Part shown: positions 25,202 through 34,228 of the stretch, piece by piece
Layout of the letters: every line of letters begins with the position of its first letter
How positions within the stretch are numbered: the stretch's first letter is position 1
NCBI RefSeq assembly: GCF_039994875.1
Contig: NZ_CP121196.1
Location: forward strand, 4,154,001 to 4,218,000
From: Telmatobacter sp. DSM 110680
GTDB taxonomy: Bacteria > Acidobacteriota > Terriglobia > Terriglobales > Acidobacteriaceae
Direction of reading: 5' to 3'
DNA: 64,000 nucleotides
Notes under the pieces: generated by a model
Databases searched by the model: none
What the model saw: only the letters and a program-made list of their open reading frames with translations
What the model was told of the DNA's origin: nothing
Program-made: the position numbers and the translations under genes

Positions 25202-26800
25202 TCATTTGCCTTTCTCGCTGCGAGCCAGCTTCACAAGAACGATGTCGTTACTGTTCATCGGAAATGTTATTTCGACATTGCCGCTGGTATCGCTTCGCAC
25301 GACCTTATCCGTCTCAGGAAGATCCTGCGTGAGTTCGCTCAGATGCGCGATCTGCGCTTCAGTCAGCTCATTGGGAGAACCGAGTTCGATGTAAGCGGTG
25401 TAGGCATCATTGGCATGAAACCCCGTGCGATGCACTTCAAGGTGATAGGTGGAATTTGCGGCGAGGTGCGTCAGATGCAGATTTACAGGCGCGACAGGAT
25501 GCGAAGGAATCACCTTCGTATAAAACGAGCGATTGCTGACTTTCTGGTCCGGCTGTTCGAAGTTCCAGATCACAGCAGCCACGTTTCCATCCTTTGCGGA
25601 CAGCATCGCCTGCGGGTCGTTGGTTGCCAGACTGTCACCCAGGAGCGCATGCAGGTATTTGTAAGCGAAGTAGGCCGGCTTACGAATTCCCTGAGGGTTC
25701 AACAATCCGAATCCACCCTGAAAAGGGGCTGTCGGCGGCCCGGGCTCCTCGAAGAGGTCGGTGAAGGTCCAGTAGCTCATTCCCTGCAGCAACCCCTGGC
25801 TTGCTTTGAGTTTGGTGAGGATGTAGGGCGCGCTGATGTAAGAGTCGTGAACGGAATCGCGTGGCGTGTAGCTGGTACTCCACTCGGTGAAATAGAGCGG
25901 AAGAGCAGGAAAAGCTGATGCGGAGATTTGCTCGCGAACGTGCCGTACATCACCGATGATTGCGTCTTGAGAAGGATCGAGTTTCGTGTCGCTCTTTCCG
26001 TTCTCGTCAAGAAATCCACCTTGCACGCCGTAAGTATGAGTGGTCACGAAATCGACCGGAGCGCCGCTCTGCCTAACGTGCGCAAGAAATTCCGGCACCC
26101 ATGCCGCACCGGCCGTGCTGGGCCCTCCGACGCGCAACCTGGGGTCGACGTTTTTGATCGTCTTCGAGGTCAAATCGTAAAGTTCGAAGTATGCCTTCTG
26201 GTCGCCGCCTTCCCAGAAGCCGGACAGGTTCGGCTCGTTCCACACTTCGAAGTACCAACTGCGGACTTCGTCCTTTCCGTAGCGCTCTTCAAGGTGCCGG
26301 ACGAAGGCATTTACCAGATCGCGCCAGCCATCCGGCTTTGGATGCGATGTGTTCCCGTGCCAGTAGAAGATGCTGTTCTGCGAGGTCGCCAGCGCTTTCG
26401 GAGTAAAGCCGAGCTCGACAAACGGCCTGATATTTCGCGCCAGCAGATCATCGTAGAGCTGGTCGACCTTCGTCCAGTCATACACGGTCTTGCCGTTTTC
26501 GATACGCACAGTTCCCAGGACATCATGGAAGATGGCGTGAAATCGTATGTAGCGAAAACCAAGCTCGTCGGTCACGAGCTTGAGCTGCGCCTGGCTGTCA
26601 TCGCGAATCAACGTTCCGGGATAATCGGAGCCAACCGAAAGATCAAAAAAGCGATCGACGGGACCGCGCGCATCTTTCACGCTGACGACGATCTCGCGTG
26701 AGGATCCGGGACTTACCTGAGCGGAGACATATGGAATCGAGGAGACTGCTAGAGCACTGAAGGCGACGATGAAAAGCCGCTGCGTGAAGGAATTACACAT
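25202..26800 (-). CDS. GH39-type beta-xylosidase-like glycosidase, exported
   Basis: About 532 residues from ATG 26800, with a signal peptide (FTQRLFIVAFSALAVSS to YVSAQ). The barrel contains WYFEVWNEPNLSGFWEGGDQ with the acid/base Glu in WNEPN, and LYFTEWSTSY with the nucleophile Glu, as in family GH39 beta-xylosidases and related enzymes. It should release xylose or similar sugars from hemicellulose fragments. An in-frame ATG at 26848 and others upstream are possible starts; no strong ribosome site decides. The GH42 gene follows almost without gap and an esterase precedes it, so all three are one operon. Confidence 0.85.
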   Translation of the reverse strand: MCNSFTQRLFIVAFSALAVSSIPYVSAQVSPGSSREIVVSVKDARGPVDRFFDLSVGSDYPGTLIRDDSQAQLKLVTDELGFRYIRFHAIFHDVLGTVRIENGKTVYDWTKVDQLYDDLLARNIRPFVELGFTPKALATSQNSIFYWHGNTSHPKPDGWRDLVNAFVRHLEERYGKDEVRSWYFEVWNEPNLSGFWEGGDQKAYFELYDLTSKTIKNVDPRLRVGGPSTAGAAWVPEFLAHVRQSGAPVDFVTTHTYGVQGGFLDENGKSDTKLDPSQDAIIGDVRHVREQISASAFPALPLYFTEWSTSYTPRDSVHDSYISAPYILTKLKASQGLLQGMSYWTFTDLFEEPGPPTAPFQGGFGLLNPQGIRKPAYFAYKYLHALLGDSLATNDPQAMLSAKDGNVAAVIWNFEQPDQKVSNRSFYTKVIPSHPVAPVNLHLTHLAANSTYHLEVHRTGFHANDAYTAYIELGSPNELTEAQIAHLSELTQDLPETDKVVRSDTSGNVEITFPMNSNDIVLVKLARSEKGK

Positions 26801-26926
26801 AGTGTTGTATATCCCGGAGAAAAGGTTTCGAGTGGTTGAGCTGATCATAGCCCGGGCTTCGGTAGAACTCCGCATATGCGGCTCCGTCCTGCGACACATG
26901 CCATGCGCATAGGGAGCCCGGGCACT

Positions 26927-28147
26927 CTACTTCTGCTGAGCAGCAATCGGTTGATGAACGACAGGTTGGAACAGTCGCGGTGCGAAATCTTTCAAGTCGC
27001 GACGCCAGGTCTGCCATTCGTGATCGGTGCCGGGTGACTCGTAAAAGACGTGCTTCACACCTCCCGCGTCAAGCGAAGTGTGCAGGCTCTCCAATCCAGA
27101 CTTCATGCGTTCGGGCTCATTCGTGCCTACGCCAATCCACAGCAGATGAACGCGCTTTGCGAATTCGGATGGATCGGCCAGGGCTCCGTTGTACGCGGTC
27201 TTGACGTCGAATTTGGTACCCGTCAGAAAAGGATTTCCCGCGCCGCTGAACCCACCGATGTAAGAGAACAGATCGAGATGATTGAAGGTCACCTGGAACG
27301 TTTCCATTCCGCCCATGGACAGTCCGGCCATGGCGCGGTGATCGCGATCGGCAATCGTGCGAAATGCCTTATCGACAAAAGGGATCAGCACCTGGGTCAT
27401 GTCGTCTTCGAAAGCGCCCATCCGCTCCTGCATTACTTTCAGGAACTCAGGCGAGCCGAACGGCTTTCCTGTGAGATCAGGAACGACGTAGCCGACACGA
27501 CTGGCATATCCGTTCGCCATGACGATGATCATAGGCTTTACACTTCGGCCGGCGATCAGGTTGTCGAGTATGAAATTCGCTTTGCCTTGCCGGATCCATC
27601 CTGATTCGTCCTCACCACCGCCGTGTTGCAGATAAAGTACCGGGTAGCGAGTCTTCGCGGTGTCATAGTCCGGCGGTAGGTATGCGAGGGCATGCCGCCA
27701 CGTGCCCGTCACGCTGGAGTGATACCAGACCTCACGAACCTGCCCGTGCGGAACATTCTGAGGCAAGTAGTAATCTGCTCCGGCCTCAGGCACTTCGACC
27801 GCGCTCGCCCATTTGCTACCTCCGAAATAGGCGGTACTGCCGGGATCACTCACCTCAGCGCCATCCACGATGATCGTGTAGTAATGAAGCCCGGGAGCCA
27901 TCGGTGGGGTTGTGAGGGTCCAGAAGCCGTCGGGCTGCTTCTCCATGTCAACCTTGGGACCGCTCCAGAAATTGAGCTTCACCTTCGCGGCGTCGGGCGC
28001 TTTAAACCGAATCTGCACGCGCGAGTTGCCGTCGACCTTCGGATACTGCGCATCCAAAACATTCGATGTGGCGGGCTTGAAATTGCCCTGGTCCTGCGCG
28101 AAGCAGAAGCTCGCGGTCAGCAGCATTGCAAATGCAATCACTTTCAA
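26927..28147 (-). CDS. Exported esterase of the feruloyl/acetyl-xylan esterase D type
   Basis: About 406 residues from a TTG at 28147. TTG is chosen because GGAGGT lies five bases upstream and it gives a clean signal peptide (KVIAFAMLLTASFCFAQ); no ATG fits. Residues about 30-130 form an Ig-like/CBM48-type domain (VQIRFKAPDAAKVKLNFW, then GLHYYTIIVDG). The rest is an alpha/beta-hydrolase domain: VLYLQHGGGEDESGW, the nucleophile in MAGLSMGGME, and the late TDHEWQTWR with the His. This layout matches XynZ/Fae1-type feruloyl or acetyl esterases. It probably deacylates xylan fragments for the following GH39 and GH42 enzymes. First gene of the leftward operon. Confidence 0.8.
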   Translation of the reverse strand: MKVIAFAMLLTASFCFAQDQGNFKPATSNVLDAQYPKVDGNSRVQIRFKAPDAAKVKLNFWSGPKVDMEKQPDGFWTLTTPPMAPGLHYYTIIVDGAEVSDPGSTAYFGGSKWASAVEVPEAGADYYLPQNVPHGQVREVWYHSSVTGTWRHALAYLPPDYDTAKTRYPVLYLQHGGGEDESGWIRQGKANFILDNLIAGRSVKPMIIVMANGYASRVGYVVPDLTGKPFGSPEFLKVMQERMGAFEDDMTQVLIPFVDKAFRTIADRDHRAMAGLSMGGMETFQVTFNHLDLFSYIGGFSGAGNPFLTGTKFDVKTAYNGALADPSEFAKRVHLLWIGVGTNEPERMKSGLESLHTSLDAGGVKHVFYESPGTDHEWQTWRRDLKDFAPRLFQPVVHQPIAAQQK

Positions 28148-28482
28148 AATGCACCTCCTAGCGGACAGGTTTGAGAGCGAGGGCCGGCTTGGCACGGGGC
28201 AGATCAGCTCTCTCGGCCATGCGCATAGTAAACGATTACTGCTCAGAAATAAAGCGATTTATTGGACTTGTTCGTATTGGTCTGCTCTGTGTATATTCGA
28301 GGGTTCCGGAGCGGGAAGCTTTCGCTCACGGTAGCGTCTCGATCAGTAACCGTCATCACGATTGAGCCGTAATCGCGAAACTCACTCGGCAAGTGCCCTT
28401 GACGATGTTGCAGTTAATTCGAAATTCAACGACGGACCGCCTCCGGTTGTACGCACATTTGCTCCATCCATGATTGGGAGAA
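28148..28482. other. Divergent control region of the hemicellulase cluster
   Basis: The 335-base region is shared by the leftward esterase-GH39-GH42 operon and the rightward GH51 operon. It contains GGAGGT for the leftward gene near 28154, two CG-centred palindromes (28227-28238 and 28247-28262), and the ribosome site TGGGAG for GH51 at 28475. No gene is supported. Confidence 0.6.
28227..28262. promoter_or_regulatory. Two LacI-like operators, 22 bases apart
   Basis: GTAAACGATTAC (28227-28238) differs from a perfect palindrome by one pair and resembles LacI-family half-sites around a central CG. AATAAAGCGATTTATT (28247-28262) is a 6-4-6 palindrome also centred on CG. Their centres are 22 bases (two helical turns) apart, fitting side-by-side dimers. 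No LacI-family gene lies in the window, so the assignment is inference. Confidence 0.45.
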
Positions 28483-30612
28483 ATGACTATGCCCCTGAAG
28501 ATCGTCGCGAAAACTCTTACCCCAGGGCCAGCAGTGTGTCTCTTACTGCTACTTTCGCTTCCCTTCGCCCTTTCATCCCAGACTCGGATTGTCAACGCCA
28601 CGATCGATACCTCGAAGACTGGCGCTCCTATCTCGAAAAATATCTACGGCCAGTTTCTTGAGCACGGCGGCGACATCGTGAACACTGGCGTCTGGTCTGA
28701 GATGCTAGTCGATCGCAAGTTCTTCTATCCCGTCGCCAGTACCGCACCTACGCCGCCTCCGGTGACAGGTGGTGCTGGCGGCAATCCGCGCTTTCGGCGC
28801 GTTCCTACGCGCTGGTGGTCTCCAATCGGCGGTGGTGACGTGGTCACCATGGACTCCATGGATGCCTACACTGGTGATCATTCGCCGTTAGTCAAACTCG
28901 ATGCCAAAGATCCTCATGGTGTGAGCCAATCCGGAATCGCCGTTCGTAAAGGAATGGCCTACACAGGGCGGATCGTTCTCGCCGGCTCTCCCGGCGCGGT
29001 GGTGAAGGTGACGATCATCTGGGGCAAGGAACCCGCTGACCGCCAGACCGTCACCATCGACAGGCTCGGCGCCGCGTACCGCAAATTCCCATTGCGTTAT
29101 ACAGCGAGAACAGACACTGACGAAGCCACTCTTGAGATCACCGGCACAGGCTCGGGCTCCTTTCACGTTGGCGCGGTCTCGCTGATGCCCGCAGACAATA
29201 TTGAAGGCTTCCGTCCGGAGGTGGTCGCTGCGCTCAAGCAATTGCGCTTCGGCGTCCTCCGCTTTCCGGGAGGCAACTTTGTCTCCGCATATGAATGGCG
29301 CAATGGCGTAGGTGACATCGATAAGCGGCCGCCTATCTTCGATCCTGTCTGGCACGCCGTGCAGCCCAACGACGTGGGCACGGACGAGTTTCTCACGCTA
29401 TGCCGTCTCCTCGGCGTTGATCCTTATATCACCGTCAATGCAGGGTTCGGCGACGCGTGGTCGGCGCGCGAGCTAGTCGAATACACCAACGGTGCCGCAA
29501 CAACGCCCCTGGGAAGATGGCGAGCCGCGAATGGCCACCCTGCTCCATATCACGTGCAGTGGTGGGGAGTTGGTAACGAGCCATGGGGCGACTACCAGAT
29601 GGGCTCGATGTCGCTTCCGCAATTTGAGTTGAAGCACAATCTCTTCGCGAAAGAGATGAAGAAGATCGATCCATCCATCAAGCTGATCGCTGGCGGAGCG
29701 ATGCCGGACGTGATGGAAGGAGCCGACCAGGCGAGGCGCATCAACGGCCAGTATGTTCCGGACTATCTTTCCTCGGCTGACTGGACGGGGCAAATGCTGC
29801 TGAACTGCCTCGACAACATCGACATGGTCAGCGAGCATTACTACGCATCGGGCACGCAACATACCGACATGAAGCTGCAAAAGAAGGTGCCTATCGAGCC
29901 TCCGCTGTCGTTGCTTGAATGGGAACGCGCGCCCGCCGTCCAGGTTCGCGCCAAATATGAGCACTATCAGGAATACCTGAAGCGCATTCCCGCTTTCCGT
30001 GCCAAGCCCGTTCCGATTGCAATTGATGAATGGGCTTATTTCGGCGGCAACCGCGACGGATATAAGGTCGTTCCGGCATATGCGTGGGCCTTCCATGAAA
30101 TGTTCCGCCACTCCGATATCTTCCAGATGGGTGCATTCACCTTCGCAACCGCGATGATGAGCCAGAACCGAACTGAAGCAATCCTCAATCCCACTGGAAT
30201 GCTGTTCAAGATGTACCGCGATCACTTCGGCACTATCCCCGTCGAGGTAACCGGAGACTCTCCACAGCCGAAGCCAACGTTTCCTGCTGGCGGCGATCAA
30301 CCCGCGGTCAACCCCGGCAGTAACACGTATCCGCTGGATGTTAGCGCGGCGTTAAGCGACGACCGCAAGACCCTCTCCGTTGCCGTACTCAATCCTTCTG
30401 ACTCTGCACAGAGCATCAGGATTGCCATCGGTGGAACGAGGCTTGCGAGTGAAGGAAAGGTGTGGCGCATGGCTCCTGACTCCATCGATGCAGCCGTTCA
30501 AGTGGACAAGAAGCCTGAGGTTCAAGTGGAGGAAGAGACGCTCGGTGCGCTGCCTACCACCATCACGGTGCGCCCCTTCAGCGTGAACATTTATTCGTAT
30601 TGGATGCAGTAG
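28483..30612 (+). CDS. GH51-type alpha-L-arabinofuranosidase, exported
   Basis: The 709-residue protein opens with a signal peptide (LKIVAKTLTPGPAVCLLL to ALSSQ). Early KNIYGQFLEHGGDIV is the classical GH51 start of the barrel. A carbohydrate-binding-like insert lies around residues 110-230. The catalytic residues are Glu366 in WGVGNEPWG (acid/base) and Glu516 in AIDEWAYFGG (nucleophile). A C-terminal beta domain follows. It should remove L-arabinose side chains from arabinoxylan, arabinan or arabinogalactan. ATG 28483 is chosen for TGGGAG just upstream. First gene of the rightward operon. Confidence 0.9.
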   Translation: MTMPLKIVAKTLTPGPAVCLLLLLSLPFALSSQTRIVNATIDTSKTGAPISKNIYGQFLEHGGDIVNTGVWSEMLVDRKFFYPVASTAPTPPPVTGGAGGNPRFRRVPTRWWSPIGGGDVVTMDSMDAYTGDHSPLVKLDAKDPHGVSQSGIAVRKGMAYTGRIVLAGSPGAVVKVTIIWGKEPADRQTVTIDRLGAAYRKFPLRYTARTDTDEATLEITGTGSGSFHVGAVSLMPADNIEGFRPEVVAALKQLRFGVLRFPGGNFVSAYEWRNGVGDIDKRPPIFDPVWHAVQPNDVGTDEFLTLCRLLGVDPYITVNAGFGDAWSARELVEYTNGAATTPLGRWRAANGHPAPYHVQWWGVGNEPWGDYQMGSMSLPQFELKHNLFAKEMKKIDPSIKLIAGGAMPDVMEGADQARRINGQYVPDYLSSADWTGQMLLNCLDNIDMVSEHYYASGTQHTDMKLQKKVPIEPPLSLLEWERAPAVQVRAKYEHYQEYLKRIPAFRAKPVPIAIDEWAYFGGNRDGYKVVPAYAWAFHEMFRHSDIFQMGAFTFATAMMSQNRTEAILNPTGMLFKMYRDHFGTIPVEVTGDSPQPKPTFPAGGDQPAVNPGSNTYPLDVSAALSDDRKTLSVAVLNPSDSAQSIRIAIGGTRLASEGKVWRMAPDSIDAAVQVDKKPEVQVEEETLGALPTTITVRPFSVNIYSYWMQ

Positions 30613-30637
30613 TGCAAGTTCTCGAGAGAAGGTTCAG

Positions 30638-31738
30638 ATGAAAATGATGAAACTGTTTCTAGCGTGCGTTGTTGCGATCACACCTGCCGCCCAGTCCTCG
30701 GCCCAGGTGCAGACCAACGTTCCCGAAGTTGTCTCTGGCGCAAAGCCAGTGGCAGTGGAGCACATCAAGATCCACGGCACGGCACTTGAAGGCAATCTTG
30801 AAGGCGACGCCGTCGATCGGGAGGTCATCGTTTTTCTGCCGCCCAGCTACCAGAAAGACAAAAAACGCCGCTATCCCGTGGTCTACGCGCTCCACGGGTA
30901 CTCCATCGGCGCGGAGCAGTGGACGCATGAGATTCATGTTCCGCAGACCGTCGAAGGTGCGTTCGCGCTAGGCTCGCAGGAGATGATCGTCGTGCTGCCC
31001 GATTCTAAAACCGTGTATAACGGCTCGATGTATTCAAGCTCGGTTACCACCGGCGATTTCGAGAAGTTTATATGGCATGACGTTGTGTCTTACATCGACG
31101 CACACTATCGCACCATCCCCGATCGCACCAGCCGTGGTCTTGTCGGCCACTCCATGGGCGGCTATGGTGCGTCGCGCATCGGCATGAAGCATCCAGATGT
31201 CTTTGGCGCTCTCTACATCATGAGTCCCTGTTGCATGTCTTCGATGATCGGGGGCGGACCGGGCACCGCCGATCAGATCAAGGAGCGCGCCATCGCGAGC
31301 GAGAAGAAGGTGGCCACCGCCAAGTCTCCGGCAGACCTTGCGGCGCAGTCGCCGGGATTCGCTGCCGCGCAGTATGCAACAGCAGCGGCGTGGGCACCCA
31401 ATCCCAAGAACCCTCCGCTTTACTTCGATCTGCCGACAAAGGATGGCGTTCCGCAGCCGGAGATTGTAGCGAGATACACGGCCAACTCGCCGCTTGCATT
31501 CGTCGATCAGTACATCGGCAATCTCAAACAATACCGCGCCATCTCGATGGATGTTGGCGATCAGGACGGATTGCGATTCGATGCTACCAAGCTGCATACC
31601 ATCCTCGATAACTATGGGATCGCGAACAGCTTTGAGATTTACGCGGGCACGCATGTAAGCGCAGTCGCCGATCGATTCCAGAATCATGTGCTGCCGTTCT
31701 TCAGCAAGAACCTCTGCTTCACAGCCGATTGCCGTTAG
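30638..31738 (+). CDS. Exported alpha/beta-hydrolase esterase (esterase D type)
   Basis: The 366-residue protein has a signal peptide (MKMMKLFLACVVAITPA to SSAQ) and a single hydrolase domain: REVIVFLPPSYQKDKKR, VVYALHGYSIGAEQW, nucleophile in GLVGHSMGGYGASRI, and GDQDGLRFDA with the acid and GTHVSAVADRF with the His. The fold matches esterase D/S-formylglutathione-hydrolase-like and acetyl/feruloyl esterases, and the gene sits between GH51 and GH31 genes, so it likely deacylates hemicellulose. GAGAGAAGG is upstream of the ATG. Substrate is inferred from context. Confidence 0.8.
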   Translation: MKMMKLFLACVVAITPAAQSSAQVQTNVPEVVSGAKPVAVEHIKIHGTALEGNLEGDAVDREVIVFLPPSYQKDKKRRYPVVYALHGYSIGAEQWTHEIHVPQTVEGAFALGSQEMIVVLPDSKTVYNGSMYSSSVTTGDFEKFIWHDVVSYIDAHYRTIPDRTSRGLVGHSMGGYGASRIGMKHPDVFGALYIMSPCCMSSMIGGGPGTADQIKERAIASEKKVATAKSPADLAAQSPGFAAAQYATAAAWAPNPKNPPLYFDLPTKDGVPQPEIVARYTANSPLAFVDQYIGNLKQYRAISMDVGDQDGLRFDATKLHTILDNYGIANSFEIYAGTHVSAVADRFQNHVLPFFSKNLCFTADCR

Positions 31739-31775
31739 ATGGCAAAATGCCAGCGAAAGAAAGTTGAGATCGAGG

Positions 31776-34151
31776 ATGCTTAGGAAAGCAGGAATTCACC
31801 GCATGTGTCGGGATGGATGGGAACTCATTCCTGTCCTGTTTCTCTTCTTCGCTGCCTCGCTGATGGCAAACGCACAAATGCCCGGACAGAATGCGCCGGG
31901 GCCTCCACCCGCACAAATCGAGCAGACGAGCCACGGCATCCGCGCCACCGCGGGCAGTGAAGTCTTGGAAGTCGCCGTGTGTGCTGACTCGGTGATTCAC
32001 GTCGTTGCCACGCCCGGTCGTGCTGCCTCAGGATCGCCGCGCCCCTGGATGCTCGACGAACTGCAAGCCTGTCCCGGAGCGCCATTCACGTTTGCGCAAG
32101 ACGCGAAAGCGGCCAGTTTGAAGACTTCTCAGCTTGAAGTGATTGTCAATGTCGAACGCGGCAATCTCTCATTTCGCACCATCAGTGGAGAATCGCTGCT
32201 GAACGAAGGCAACAGCATCGCGCGAACCTACGAGCCGGTCGAGCTCAATGGAGAACACACCTACCGCGTCACGGACCGCTTTTCTCCCTCTATCACTGAA
32301 GCGCTCTATGGGCTGGGCCAGCACCAGAACGGAATGTTCAACTATCGCGGAGCCACCGTTGAGTTGGGTCAAAACAACACTGATGTCGCAATCCCTCTGC
32401 TGATTTCGAACAAGGGCTACGGGCTGATGTGGAATACGGCGGCGCTCACTTATTTTGACAATCGATTCCCGCTTGATATGAAGCTGACGTCAATCGCGGG
32501 CAAGTCTATCGATTACTACTTTCTCTACGGCCCGGAGATCGACGCCGTTCTTCACGAGTACCGCACCATGACCGGCCACACGCCCATGTTGCCGAAGTGG
32601 GCGTATGGCTTTTTTCAATCGAAGGACCGCTACGTATCGCTCGACGAGATTCGCGGGATCGCAGCGCGCTATCGGCAGGAGCATATTCCGCTCGACGCCA
32701 TGGTGCAGGATTGGTTCTGGTGGAAGACCGAGGGCGATCCAGTCTTCAATTCCAACTATCACGATGTGGCTCAAGATCTCGATGCGCTGCACAAGGAAAA
32801 CGTGCACGCGATGATCTCTGTCTGGGGACTGCTCGATCCCAGCTCCGAAACCTATAAGCTTCTCGATGCAAAGAACGAACTAGTGACCGACGCGCACGTC
32901 TATGACGCCACCAACCGCGAGGCGCGCGACCTCTACTGGCAGCACCTGCCCGGCAAGCTGCTAGCGCAGGGATGGGATGCGTTCTGGCTCGACAGCGCCG
33001 AGCCCGAAGAATACTGGCCGCACATGGGCGACGCCATTCTCAGCAGCCGCCAGATCGCGATCGGCAACGGCGCCGAATTCACCAACGTCTTTCCACTCGC
33101 GCATACCCTCGGTGTGCAGGATCACTGGAAGGCGCAGAACCCGAGCAAGCGCGTTTTTCTGCTCACGCGTTCCGCATTTCTCGGCCAGCAACGTGTTGGT
33201 GCCACTGTCTGGTCGGGAGATGTCTACGGTACTTACTGGGGATTGAATCATCAGGTTCCAGCCGGTCTGAATTTCGCGCTGTCTGGAGCTCCATATTGGA
33301 CCACTGATATCGGCGGCTATTGGCCTCCGCACGAAGACCCAATCGCCGATCCGGCGTTCCAGGAACTCTACGCTCGCTGGTTCGAGTACGGCACGTTCTG
33401 CCCGATCTTTCGCACCCACGGACACCGGCCCCATAACGAGTTGTGGAGCTTCGACAAAGTCGAGCCCATCCTAGTGAGTTACGACAGGCTTCGGTACCGG
33501 CTGATGCCGTACATCTATTCGTTGGCCTGGAAGGTGACCAGCGAGGACTACACCATTCAGCGTCCGCTCGTGATGGACTGGCGCGGCGACTCCAACACAT
33601 GGAACCTCGGCGATCAATTCATGTTTGGCCCTGCCATTATGGTCAATCCTGTGCTCAAAGCCGACGCGGTCAAGCGCAATGTTTATTTGCCGGCAGCTGC
33701 CGCATGGTACGACTTCTGGACTGGCAAATCGGTCAAAGGCGGGCAAGAGATCGAAGCCGCTGCGCCGCTCGATCGTATTCCGCTTTTCGTGCGGGCCGGT
33801 TCCATTCTTCCTATGGGTCCGCAGATCGAGTACGCCACGCAGGATCCCGCCGGACCCATCGAGCTTCGCATTTATCGTGGCGCCGATGGGAAATTTGACC
33901 TTTATGAAGACGGAGGCGATGGATACGAGTACGAGAAGGGCCAACATTCCGTCATCCCCATCCAATGGAACGACCACAATTCGTCACTCACCATCGGCTC
34001 GCGGCAAGGCTCTTTCCCCGGAATGATCGAACACCGCAAATTCCGCGTCGTCCTGGTCGCAGCAGGACATGGAACAGGCGTAGATGTGACCAGCACGGCA
34101 AACGCGGAGATCAGTTACGAAGGCAACGAAGTTCACGCAACTATCAAGTGA
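31776..34151 (+). CDS. GH31-type alpha-xylosidase-like glycosidase, exported
   Basis: The 791-residue protein from ATG 31776 has a hydrophobic N-terminus (WELIPVLFLFFAASLMANAQ). It shows an N-terminal beta-sandwich, then the GH31 barrel with GLGQHQNGMFNYRG, WAYGFFQSKDRYVS, nucleophile Asp406 in DAFWLDSAEPEE and acid/base Asp482 in WSGDVYGTYWG, and GAPYWTTDIGGYW. These blocks point to the alpha-xylosidase side of the family, as used on xyloglucan, more than to alpha-glucosidase, though the exact activity is uncertain. It is 37 bases after the esterase and before the tannase-like gene, all one operon. In-frame codons upstream overlap the esterase and are not used. Confidence 0.85.
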   Translation: MLRKAGIHRMCRDGWELIPVLFLFFAASLMANAQMPGQNAPGPPPAQIEQTSHGIRATAGSEVLEVAVCADSVIHVVATPGRAASGSPRPWMLDELQACPGAPFTFAQDAKAASLKTSQLEVIVNVERGNLSFRTISGESLLNEGNSIARTYEPVELNGEHTYRVTDRFSPSITEALYGLGQHQNGMFNYRGATVELGQNNTDVAIPLLISNKGYGLMWNTAALTYFDNRFPLDMKLTSIAGKSIDYYFLYGPEIDAVLHEYRTMTGHTPMLPKWAYGFFQSKDRYVSLDEIRGIAARYRQEHIPLDAMVQDWFWWKTEGDPVFNSNYHDVAQDLDALHKENVHAMISVWGLLDPSSETYKLLDAKNELVTDAHVYDATNREARDLYWQHLPGKLLAQGWDAFWLDSAEPEEYWPHMGDAILSSRQIAIGNGAEFTNVFPLAHTLGVQDHWKAQNPSKRVFLLTRSAFLGQQRVGATVWSGDVYGTYWGLNHQVPAGLNFALSGAPYWTTDIGGYWPPHEDPIADPAFQELYARWFEYGTFCPIFRTHGHRPHNELWSFDKVEPILVSYDRLRYRLMPYIYSLAWKVTSEDYTIQRPLVMDWRGDSNTWNLGDQFMFGPAIMVNPVLKADAVKRNVYLPAAAAWYDFWTGKSVKGGQEIEAAAPLDRIPLFVRAGSILPMGPQIEYATQDPAGPIELRIYRGADGKFDLYEDGGDGYEYEKGQHSVIPIQWNDHNSSLTIGSRQGSFPGMIEHRKFRVVLVAAGHGTGVDVTSTANAEISYEGNEVHATIK

Positions 34152-34228
34152 TGATGGTGCTGCGCCGGGTTCGTAGAACAAAATGGTGCATGCAGCGCTT
34201 GATCTGTTCACGGGAAAGAAGGTCAACT

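Noticed and set aside
33965..34228. N-terminal extension of the tannase-like frame
   Set aside because: It overlaps the GH31 gene out of frame; the signal peptide and ribosome site fix the start at 34229.
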